DNA of 64,000 nt. Source: Turritopsis dohrnii. Lineage: Eukaryota > Cnidaria > Hydrozoa > Anthoathecata > Oceaniidae. The DNA is taken from positions 868,001-932,000 of the forward strand of contig BQMF02000023.1 in NCBI GenBank assembly GCA_027922465.2. Direction: 5' to 3'. Position numbers and translations under genes: made by a program. The notes under the pieces were generated by a model that was not told the origin of the DNA, ran no database searches, and worked only from the letters and a program-made list of their open reading frames with translations. Shown piece by piece: positions 21,343 to 30,695 of the stretch (position 1 is the first letter of the stretch; each line of letters opens with the position of its first letter).

Positions 21343-22983
21343 ACCTCCCATGAAAAAATAATTTATGTTAGAATAACGTATATTTAAGTATAATTTAGGA
21401 ATATGAAATTTATTTTGCATAAAAGTTCTTCATATATCTATTATCTGTAATTTAAAAGTCTAGAAATTGAGCCAACATGAAGCTTCGATAGGCCGCCATA
21501 TTGATTTCCCTATCAAAATCAAAATTCATAATGGCCAGCAGTTTGACGTCATGAGGTTGCTCATCGCACATGAAAACATTGAGAAATGAAAGTAAACACT
21601 GCAGAAAAATGTTTCTCAGAGATCTAAGATCGGCATATTATGTTACTTTATGCTTCAACTACCCCCCGTCGATAATTTTGTTTGCAGCAAACAATGCGTA
21701 CAAATAAAAAAAGTATTAAAAGAAAGTGAAAATAAAATTACTTGAAGCAGAACTGATAATAAAACTAATAACAACGAAGCTAATAACAACTATAAAATAA
21801 ATAATGAAAAAGTGTAAGTTTTCAATTCAAGCCTCTTACAAATTAAAAGATAAATCGACTACCGATTTAAATTCTTTGAGAAAGTTTTCACAAGGAATCT
21901 ACGATGACATCGTCGATGTGGAGAAGCGCACATAAATATTCTCCAAGCTGTTGAGGGAGAATTGAGGGAGAATTGCAAAATCTGCATCTGCATAGATATA
22001 TATTTAGTTTTTGCCTCCTATATTAGAAAATTTGTAAGGATTTTATTACTCCTTAAAGGCCTACTGGAAGCTTAAAGAAATAGTGCCTTTATGTTACATT
22101 TGTGTTCTGAAGATATTTGAGAACAAATTCAAAGTAAATGCTCAATATAAAATAGAATTGTGTACAGAGTGTTCACGTGGCTTGGTTTGCGGAGACCTCG
22201 CTTTTTCTAACGAAACCCCATAAAAATTAACTTGTGTTCAAATATGAGAAATGGTCAGCCTGCTTTGTGGAGTCGTCATTCTGTGACCGACAAAAACGGA
22301 AATGACATCCCCTTTAGTATATAAATACTAAGGTAAGTAAGTAACTGAGAGTTTTTAGTCCTTGGGCTTCCATCCGTAGCGGTTGGTTCTTCCGCCCGCC
22401 GACTTGCAACTATTAGTTAACTTACCGCCAGAGATACGTACAGCATTGCTCTAACTTGCCCGATAGTCAGTGTGCAGTCAGTCGATGGCTCCTAATGGGC
22501 TGATACGCTGCTTTTAAATTGCATCGGAGTGATGTATTGAGATACGACATTACTGGGTCGCAGCAGTCGCACCCAAAGGTACTAACCACTTCACCATCGC
22601 TGCACTAAATAATGGTTACCAGGGTTGATGTCAAAATTTGTCAAATGTTTTTCAATCATGCACAAGAATCTTTCAAAATTTCATCAAAATTCTCACATAA
22701 TGTACAGTTTTTCAACATTTCAATGAACTATTAATACGCTTTCACGGGGGATTCTTTCTCCAAACATTTATCGCGAGCAACCTTCTGACGTCACAATCGG
22801 ATTTCATCCGATTGAGTTTGTAAATAAAAATGGCGTCTTCAACGAACATCATGAGGTGGATACACGAGTCAACTTTGTCGATTTTTTTCATAAACAGTGC
22901 GATTTATCAAAAAAAACTTTCAAATTGTTATATAGTTACACATTCTGAATGGTTTGAACATAACTTTTTTTTTCACGGGAGGT
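21343..22983. mobile_element. 1.64-kb non-autonomous TIR element inside PolB
   Basis: The ends ACCTCCC(A)TGAAAAAA and, inverted, ACCTCCC(G)TGAAAAAA are flanked by AAGCTT at 21337-21342 and 22984-22989, a likely 6-bp target duplication. A second inverted pair lies further in (TGACGTCA…GGTTGCTC near 21549 and its inverse near 22780). There is no transposase. The PolB text resumes right after it (SDEKKARDHCHLTG). It carries a SINE-like insertion at 22326-22611. The host reading frame does not rejoin exactly, so one base may have been lost. Confidence 0.75.
22326..22611 (-). repeat. SINE-like repeat, longer copy
   Basis: Read on the minus strand, a head with GATGGTGAAGTGGTTAG (an 11-base stretch differing once from the Pol III A-box consensus) is followed closely by GGTGCGACTGC, which is B-box-like but only about 12 bases away, so tRNA ancestry is doubtful. 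The body matches 15932-16097 and the end is ACTT-rich. Confidence 0.55.
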
Positions 22984-23517
22984 AAGCTTTAAGTCTGATG
23001 AAAAGAAAGCTCGCGATCATTGTCATCTCACTGGAAAATTCAGAGAGACTGCTCACATAAAATGTAGTCTACAATATCGTATCAATCCTAAGCATGTAAA
23101 AATACCTTGCGTGATTCATAATCTGAAAAATTATGATGCTCATCTCATCCTTAGTGCAGTGAAACCTCGTCATGGTGATGTGTCTTGTATCCTGAATACC
23201 GATGAAAAATATACCTCGTTTAGTGTTGGCGGAGTCACGTTTATCGACAGTTGTCAATTCATGCAGACATCGTTATCGAAATTAGTTTGGAAGATTATCC
23301 TGAAATTTGGAAGATTATCCTGAAACACGAAAATTTCTCGAGAATGACGTTCGAGTGATTCGTGATGAATGATTCGTGAGATGTCGAAAGCAACGTTCAA
23401 TTAGATGATTCATTAGATCAAGATATTTTAGAAAATCTAATATCAATAGCTAGACAAGAATTTGATGAGCAGGATAAATCAAATGATATTGAAGATGATA
23501 TGGATAACGAGAATGAA

Positions 23518-23604
<87 letters not shown>
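23518..23604 (+). repeat. (GAT)29 microsatellite coding for poly-Asp in PolB
   Basis: Eighty-seven bases of uninterrupted GAT encode 29 aspartates in the PolB frame. The flanking text is also acidic (NENED before, QNEQEEQ after), suggesting expansion of an existing acidic linker. Confidence 0.9.
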
Positions 23605-23607
<3 letters not shown>

Positions 23608-25594
23608 CAAAACGAACAAGAAGAACAACATGATTATCATAATGATCCTTACAAAGTACCGCAACTCGATGACGAAATGAAAGAAGCTGTTAACGAACAA
23701 TTAGCACTTCTTAAACGTAAAGGTGTTTATCCATACGAATATATGGACTCGTGGGAAAAAATGGAAGAAACAGAATTACCTAGCAAAGAGCATTTTTATA
23801 GTAGTTTGACAGAGGAAGAAATCAGTAATGAGGACTATGAACATGCGAAAAACGTTTTCGATAAGTTTGAATGTCGTGATATGCATGATTATCATAATGT
23901 ATATCTCTTGACAGATGTTCTTCTCCTGGCTGACGTCTTTGAAGCGTTTAGAGACATGTGTATGACGTATTATAATTTGGATCCAGCACATTGTTTTACA
24001 TCACCTGGATTAGCCTGGCAAGCTGCGTTGAAAATGACTAACATTCAATTAGAATTGTTGACTGACATCGATATGCATTTGTTTATCGAAAGTGGTATTC
24101 ATGGAGGTGTGGCTGTCATCAGTCATCGTTTTGCACACGCGAATCTACCCGATCTTCTGAATTATGATGATAGTGAACCGAATGAACATTTGATTTACTG
24201 GGATGCTAACAACTTGTATGGATGGGCCATGTGTCAGTACTTACCAACTGGAGCATTTACGTGGATGACAGAGGAAGAAATTGAAAACCTTGACTGGAAG
24301 AATGTGGAAGAGGACAGTGATCAGGGATATATTTTGGAAGTGGATTTGGAATATCCCGAAGAGTTACATGATGCTCATTGTGATTATCCATTGGCACCTG
24401 AACGAATGACAGTCAAACCAGAAATGTTGTCAACGAAGCAGCTACAGATATTGGAAGAACAAGAACGTAAGTCAATCAATCAATTGAGAAAAATGAATGA
24501 ACAAGATCCGTTCATTGGTCCGATTAAGCCAACAATAAAAGAAACTATACCAAAACTGATACCGAATCTAAATAACAAGGAAAATATATCGTTCATTATC
24601 GTAATTTGCAGTTGTATTTCGAATTGGGACTAAAGGTTACGAAAATCCATCGTGTTTTAATGTTTAATCAATCGCCATGGTTGAAAAAATATATAGACTT
24701 TAATACGGCTAAACGTACCGCTGCTAGAAACGAATTCGAAAAAAACTTTTTCAAACTAATGAACAATTCGATGTTTGGAAAAACCATGGAAAATTTACGT
24801 AATCGTCGAGTTGTAGATTTGGTAAAACGTGATCATCAGTTGAAGAAATTGGCTGTTCAACCTACCTTCAAATCATTTAAAGTTTTTCATGAAAATCTGG
24901 TGGCTGTGGAACGTGCGAAGGCAAATTTGATTTTAAATCGTCCGATTTATACTGGTTTGGCTGTTTTGGATTTGAGTAAAGTGCTCATGTATCGATTTCA
25001 TTATCAATATGTTAAAGTGAAGTATCCTGATGATCAATCGAAACTGTTGTTTACCGATACGGATTCACTCGCTTATCGAATTCAAACCAATGATTTGTAT
25101 GCTGATATGTTGAAAGATCAAGACCTGTTCGATTTTAGTGGCTATTCACGAGATCATAAGTGTTACTCGGCGAAAAACAAAAAGGTGATTGGGAAGATGA
25201 AAGACGAGTTGAATGGTTGTTTAATGCGTGAATTTATTGGTTTACGTGCAAAGATGTATTCACTAGAATTTGATAAAAAAACTATGACGAAAGCAAAAGG
25301 TGTGAAGAAATACGTCATCAAGAAGTATATATCACATCAAGATTATTACGATTGTTTGTTTGGGAATGTGAAATACATGCATAAGATGAATGGTATTCGA
25401 TCGCAAAAACATTTAATTTTCACTATTTGTCAAAACAAAACAACTTTGTTGGCATATGATGATAAACGATATTTATTAAAGGATGGAATTAGTTCAATTC
25501 CGTATGGACATTATAAAACAAGATGAAAGACGAAATCAATTAGCTACTTTGTTTAGTTTATTTTCTTACTAATTATCCATACATGAAATAACAA

Positions 25595-26215
25595 TTAAAA
25601 AAAGTTGTCATTTACAAGATCGTGTTTTCTTTTCTGAACATGTTTAAGCAAGTCTGAAGTATGAAATTGAAATCGAGTGTTCAAATATTTCAACAGATTG
25701 ATTCTGTCATTAATAAACAAATAGATGCCAGTAATGAATTTTCCATTGCCATCGTGATTGGTTAAGATTAATTGAGGAAAGTCTGCTTTCATTGTGAGTT
25801 GAATTCCAATGTATATTCCATCCTCCATTTTAAGCTGAATCGAATCACTTCCATTATCGTTAGTTGATACGACACAATTGCTTGCTATATCTTCCATTAA
25901 CGTATACATATTCTTGACTTGTTGTAGATCCTCGAATTTTACGTAACGAATTGGATTTTTCAATTCTTTCAAATTTTTACTCATTATCTTTAAAATTGCC
26001 GCAAACAAAAGATGAACATGTGAAACACCTTTCAATCCAAAAACTTTGTGATATTCTTTCATAGCAGGATAGAGACAACGTATAATGATTGTATCGTCAG
26101 GATCTTCATCTCGAGCGTAAACGATTTTTTCACTAGAAATACTTTCGAAATGCCATTTAGTGGACTCATAATGTTGCTTAACAGCAGCGACAGTATCAGC
26201 TTGTCCAACTTCCAT
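25595..26215 (-). CDS. unknown protein at the Polinton right end
   Basis: I start it at the ATG 26215 (MEVGQADTVAAVKQHYES) because the longer frame has no upstream ATG. About 206 codons are open. The protein looks folded: KWHFESISSEKIVYARDE, VHLLFAAILKIMSKNLKE, and a possible beta-rich end (DGIYIGIQLTMKADFPQLI). I do not recognise a domain. It converges on PolB with about 70 bases between stops, so it probably belongs to the Polinton. It is too short for a major capsid protein. Confidence 0.5.
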   Translation of the reverse strand: MEVGQADTVAAVKQHYESTKWHFESISSEKIVYARDEDPDDTIIIRCLYPAMKEYHKVFGLKGVSHVHLLFAAILKIMSKNLKELKNPIRYVKFEDLQQVKNMYTLMEDIASNCVVSTNDNGSDSIQLKMEDGIYIGIQLTMKADFPQLILTNHDGNGKFITGIYLFINDRINLLKYLNTRFQFHTSDLLKHVQKRKHDLVNDNFF

Positions 26216-26347
26216 CTTGAATGTTGTAAGATTTGGGAGAATAAACTTTGAAAACGAGCTTATGCTATTTATTAGTGAAAGCAATTAAAATAATTAGATT
26301 TAATTGGTTCTTATTCTCAACGCTGATTGGTTCTTGAGGTTGTGACG

Positions 26348-27085
26348 TCAGAGGTGATGTTGAACCCCCACCACCCCCCTTTTATATCTACTGAGCTCTG
26401 CTTCTCTTTTAACACCCTCTGGGATTTCGACTTTCCCAGTCGTCGCAAATCTTTGTACGAACCCCATTCGGCGAAAGAGACTCTGCGCCCACGATCTTGT
26501 AAGAGTGAGGTGATTGATACTTTCATCGGTGCTATTTTTCAAAAATCCAGTAGCGGTTGCAATAGCTATATTTGAATTTATGACAGCTCCACGGTTCCTG
26601 GATAGTTTCAAAAACTTTTGAACCTTCGCATCAAGATCACCCAGTAACGTGGGACGTCCTCTTTGCTTGACTGGCAACGTCTTCTTTGGAGAACGTTTGT
26701 TTTTTAAATCAGTTTTTACTTGAATACGATACTTTGATTTGAATGTGCATACGGTACTTTCCTTCAGATTTTTGGTTTTGAAATGTCTCATGGCAGCAGA
26801 GTTTCCATTTTCTGAAGCATATTTACCGATTTGGTAACGCTCTTCGGCAGTAAACTTATGGTAAAACTTACGCCTTTTTGTTTTTGATGACTGTTCAACT
26901 TCTGCAGTGACGGAGTTGTAGTCGACTAAGCCTAATCCACCTTCATTCTGTGATGGTAGTTGAGAGTTTTGAGGCAAAGCGTTTACTTCAGCAGAATTGC
27001 AAGCTTCCTTGTCTTGATCATTCCGAATATTTCCCTCTTGCGTTTTCTGCAAACGTCATTTTGCTAATTGCCTTATAATCGACAT
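26348..27085 (-). pseudogene. helix-turn-helix transposase-like protein (module B)
   Basis: ATG 27085 opens MSIIRQLAK, then a TGA (27057-27059), then the frame stays open to 26348. It reads KRRKFYHKFTAEERYQIGKY, a helix-turn-helix with SENGNSAAMRHFKTKNLKES, a basic linker KQRGRPTLL, then NRGAVINSNIAIATATGF and LTRSWAQSLFRRMGFVQR. This is the bipartite DNA-binding region of a pogo/CENP-B-like transposase in my reading; the DDE domain that should follow is missing. The block order equals that at 745-1303. It is divergent from a HIRAN gene that starts 570 bases away, as in module A. The single stop again fits CGA>TGA. Confidence 0.65.
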
Positions 27086-27376
27086 CTCTTCACGTTCATG
27101 ACCTCAAACCTTGGCTAGGTTTTGTTTATGTCAAGTTTTTTTCTTTTTCTCCTTGCAAGCAAAACTAAATATTCGAAAATCGAATTTCGAATATGTGACG
27201 TAACCTAACCAAAAGTTTGAATGGGGATGAAAAAAAAAACAATGTTTCAGTAAGAATTCTAAAGCTTTTTTCACATGCACGTAAATTTTTACGTAGGCTC
27301 TTACGACTAGAACAATGTTCATTCATTCTCTTCTTTAGGAAAAGTTTTCGCAAGGTCTTACAGACGTTCACAAGCC

Positions 27377-27432
27377 CTTACGACGATTTCCTTAAAAACA
27401 AAAAATTTTGCTTTTAAGAAAATCGTCGTAAG
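27377..27432. repeat. hairpin between the two genes of module B
   Basis: Arms 27377-27397 (CTTACGACGATTTCC…) and 27412-27432 pair with a 14-base loop. Several CTTACGAC/GTCGTAAG words recur around 27290-27450, so this may be a decayed MITE or an operator-like array between divergent genes. Confidence 0.5.
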
Positions 27433-27654
27433 CCTCCGTAAGCCTCAAGAAGAAAAAACCTTCGAAAAATTACATCGAGCGTTCGAAATGACGTCTTTTG
27501 TTCGAAATTACATCATTTTTTGCTAATGATCTATTTCCAAACGTTCCAAATGTACATTGTATTTTTTATTGCAACAAATTTTAGTGCATGTGAATGAAAA
27601 TCTCCGTAAAGACATTACGTACATGTGAAAAAAGCTTAAAGCTGAGTGTTAACA

Positions 27655-28261
27655 ATGACTTCACAATACGACAAAGAAGTGCAGTTTACATGTGCTGTGA
27701 GGGGCTACCACTACTACCGGAGAGAATGGCAACCAGAAGTTGAAGAAACACTCGATTGTTCTCATGAAAAAAATAATCTTTTCGATCGCTTTGCAATCAA
27801 AACTACAAGCAAGAAAACTGGTCAGATTGTTGGCCATCTACCAATCGAGGTTTCAAGAATTACAAAGTATTTGATGGATCGTTGTGCTGAAGTGACCGCA
27901 AAGTTAACAAGTGATCATTATAGGCAATCACCACTTATTCAAGGTGGGCTAGAGATCCCTTGTTGCAAAGATGAATGGTTATTCAGCCCGCAACCAAATG
28001 TTGTTAAACAAGTATGAAGAGTTGGTTCATAGCTTGTACGCTGAACCAAAGAATGAAGAAATTCTAGGTTCATTCCTTGTACCTGTGGCGAGAAACCCTG
28101 GAGATAGAACCACTGGTTCATCAACAAAAAGTCAGAAGAAGGAAAACAACAAAGCGGTACAAAAGAGTGCGGACATTCTTTCAAGTTTCTTTCAAGCAAC
28201 TCCATTGTGTAACAGAAAAAGTAGCGATTATGTAAATAGTGTTATAGTATTAGACGATTAG
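27655..28261 (+). pseudogene. HIRAN-domain protein, nearly complete (module B)
   Basis: From ATG 27655: FTCAVRGYHYYRREWQPEVE, then NLFDRFAIKTTSKKTGQIVG, then HLPIEVSRITKYLMDRCAEV and SPLIQGGLEIPC, the full HIRAN order. A one-base slip near 27965 leads to MNGYSARNQMLLNKYEELVH, LYAEPKNEEILGSFLVPVA and a C terminus with SADILSSFFQ (PIP-box-like, Ala instead of Gln) and VIVLDD, a hydrophobic-acidic end like a SUMO-interacting motif. HIRAN domains in Rad5/HLTF recognise single-stranded DNA 3' ends; function here is inference. With one slip corrected the gene would be about 200 codons. It is divergent from the helix-turn-helix gene. Confidence 0.65.
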
Positions 28262-28385
28262 ACTGAAAGAGTAAAAAACTTGAATTAACTTGTTTCTTTT
28301 ACTCTCCCCTTCACAAGAATGCATTAGTCCTGCTAAGAATGCATGGGAAAAGCTAAGAAAAATGTTCGAATGCAAAATTTGGCGA

Positions 28386-28523
28386 ATTTAAAATTTCGTG
28401 TAGAAAATTTCGCGGGTATTTAATTTCGCGATTTTTGGTTTCGGACATTTTTCGCGGGTACTTAATTTCGCGATTTTTACCCAAAATCGCGAAAGTCGCG
28501 AAATTTTCTATCTGCGAAATTTA
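28386..28523. repeat. MITE with TTTCGCG inverted and direct repeats
   Basis: The ends TTAAAATTTCGTGTAGAAAA and, inverted, TTAAATTTCGCAGATAGAAA form a terminal repeat. Inside, TTCGCGGGTAxTTAATTTCG occurs twice in direct orientation. It has no coding capacity. Confidence 0.65.
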
Positions 28524-30405
28524 ATACCTTTAAAGTAGCACCACTGAAAGAATATATGTAATTTTTGTTAGTTTTCTTGATATTGTATCCTATCAATGTA
28601 TCCTATCAATGTAATGTACATTTTAGTTATATTGCGATTCAAAGACTTTATTAATTCAAATGTCCGAATACCAAACTGTGCTCCCTTGCCTCGTTTTGAT
28701 GTGGTAATTTGATGAATATTATCAGAAATTGGCCCATTAGTAATTTTCAGTTATGAATAACATAATACTAAGTAATGTCACCATAAAAAAAATCAAAACA
28801 AAGTCGAATTTGATAATCTGATAATGTGTATTCAAGTATTTGATTTTGTCAATGTGGGATGGAGATAGAAAAGAGAAGGAAAACAAAATGCTTCATGAAT
28901 CAATCATTTCCTATTCTTTTGTGCACTGCATAAGTACAGATTCAAAAAATTTCTGACAGTCATAGTGGCAAAAATAGCATGAATAAAGATGACTTATTCT
29001 AAAAAACCCAGCATTTTCAAAAGCGTAAAGAATCACTAGGAAGTAAACCAACAAGAAATACATAACAGGCATCTTCTAAACTTTGCCAGAATGTTCAGGT
29101 AACTTAACCCCAACTTTAAATGTCAATCAACAAAATTCAATTTATATACATTCTTGATTCTTGAATCCGTCCATGTTTCTTTCAAATGAATGATGAGAAA
29201 CATTTTTGAATGTTTCCTGATAGTATTAGTCTCTAACTACCAGAAATGCCAGACACATTACACTTGTTACTCCTGTCTTGGTTCAGCAGTTCCATTGTTT
29301 CAAGTATATACTGCAGATACATAATAGTGATTCGTCTTAATTCATTGATATCAATTACTCTTGATAATGCCTTATACACCTAAAATTAGTAAAACCAACA
29401 AACAAATTATTAAAAGCATAAATTTTCCATTCGCAATACTGAAAGTAATCAAAATCATTTATATATATTTAACAATTATGTTATTATATCATAATTATAT
29501 ATATATTTTTAGAAATCACTCAAGTATATAACATCTAAAGTTATAACAATTACACAAAAACATATGTAGCTCCACTCCTTGTAGTGGCTTCGGCCTTGAG
29601 TGGGATGAGTGATTAAAAAAAAAAAACAAAAAAAACCCCAAAAATTACCTGATTTATTTCTTTACTCTTCATTGTTGTTCATTTTTAATTATCTTATCCA
29701 ATTAAAGAATTTGTAAGCTGTATATATATAGCTATTTTACCTTCAGTTATCTCTCACCCAGGCACATGTATAAATTAAATGTAAATACTAAACAGAGTTT
29801 ACTGATATTGAATTCCAAATCAGAGAATATTTTTCAGTATAGATGGATATATATTGTCTACATTTTATGTTGTTAAACATTCCAATTTGATCACAAAAGG
29901 CAACTAAGATTGCGTATTGTATATACTCTTTTAAATAGACAAATTCCATGTTGACGTATACTCTGTTTTGATGTCTCATTGCATTGATTTAGACATTATT
30001 AGAAATTATCAAAGCCAATTTTTTCTGCACACACATTCCCTGTCAGCATAAAATGTTTATATGGAACATGCAAATCATTTCCCATGAACAATAATAAGCT
30101 TGCAATAAAGAATTCAAAATGGGTAGTAAATCTCTAAAAGGGCCTATTATTATGAATAACATTTTGTGGGACGACAAAAGTAACATAAGATTTTATCATT
30201 ATCATTGGACTTTTATGTCTTGGTTTGTCTTGTGTGTGGAAATAAAAACACTTAAGTGGATCAAAATACAACACCAACTTGAATAAACATGGCTTAAAGA
30301 TAAAAACGAATGGAGAAGAGATAGCAGTTTTTTATTTTATTCCTCATAGATAGATACACAGTTTGTGAGCAAAGATGCACAACTTTCAGAAGCTTTGATC
30401 TAAAT
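28524..30405. other. 1.9 kb without genes
   Basis: This is AT-rich DNA with no supported frame. It contains a direct duplication TATCCTATCAATG near 28585-28610 and an A-rich tract at 29613-29640 that follows a GC-richer patch (CTCCACTCCTTGTAGTGGCT), possibly the tail of an old retrocopy. Confidence 0.5.
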
Positions 30406-30409
30406 TTAA

Positions 30410-30695
30410 ATTTAAGTTCATGACAAACTTGTTGCATGATTTGATGGTTGGTAATTCAACTTGAAAATATTACAAATATTGATTGGAGAAACGTTATTGA
30501 GAATTTGATGAACTAAAAAGACATTTAAGAAATAGATAAGATCAGGAAAGCTAAGCATATTAATTAAGATCGTAAAAAATAGGTTTGGTATGAGAGTTAA
30601 AGTTTGAAAAAGTAAGAATTCAGACAGCAGATTTTTGAAGACGGATAATTCTCTGAGCATTTGAGGACATTCCCCAGACTTGGCAGCCATATGAC
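30410..30695 (-). pseudogene. C-terminal tail of a CR1/L2-type LINE reverse transcriptase
   Basis: The minus strand gives YGCQVWGM, then RIIRLQKSAV, stop, ILTFSNFNSHTKPIFYDLN, and, shifted, LSFPDLIYFLNVFLVHQIL and NYQPSNHAT. This is the usual end of CR1/L2-like reverse transcriptases (YGCxxWG, then the L-K-AxR-I, then NIL…D). It is 5'-truncated at about 30695, where it abuts the other LINE head to head. Stops and a slip show decay. Confidence 0.65.

Larger units (their letters stand above)
19081..25526 (+). pseudogene. Polinton protein-primed DNA polymerase B with introns, interrupted
   Basis: Exon 1 (19081-19172) encodes a CxxC zinc-finger N terminus; intron 19173-19326 and intron 20311-20390 are cleanly spliced in frame. 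Two more finger regions follow (HKCEKCNHTFLLMENFERH, CSYCTHACTSQDVLDRHIE). Exonuclease motifs are MYADFES, HNLKNYDAHLIL and YLLTDVLLLADVFEAFR. Polymerase motif A is YWDANNLYGWAMC, motif B LMNNSMFGKTM, and motif C LFTDTDSLAY, so the active-site aspartates are intact. It is broken by a TIR element (21343-22983), a 19-base tandem duplication with slips near 23290-23380, and a slip near 24575. It replicates Polinton DNA in family members. The poly-Asp run at 23518-23604 is an expanded microsatellite. Confidence 0.9.

Noticed and set aside
23479..23700. Long poly-Met and poly-Ile frames on both strands
   Set aside because: They are other readings of the (GAT)29 microsatellite inside the PolB frame.
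29560..29640. tRNA-derived SINE with A-tail
   Set aside because: An A-rich tract follows a GC-richer patch, but no Pol III boxes or second copy were found.
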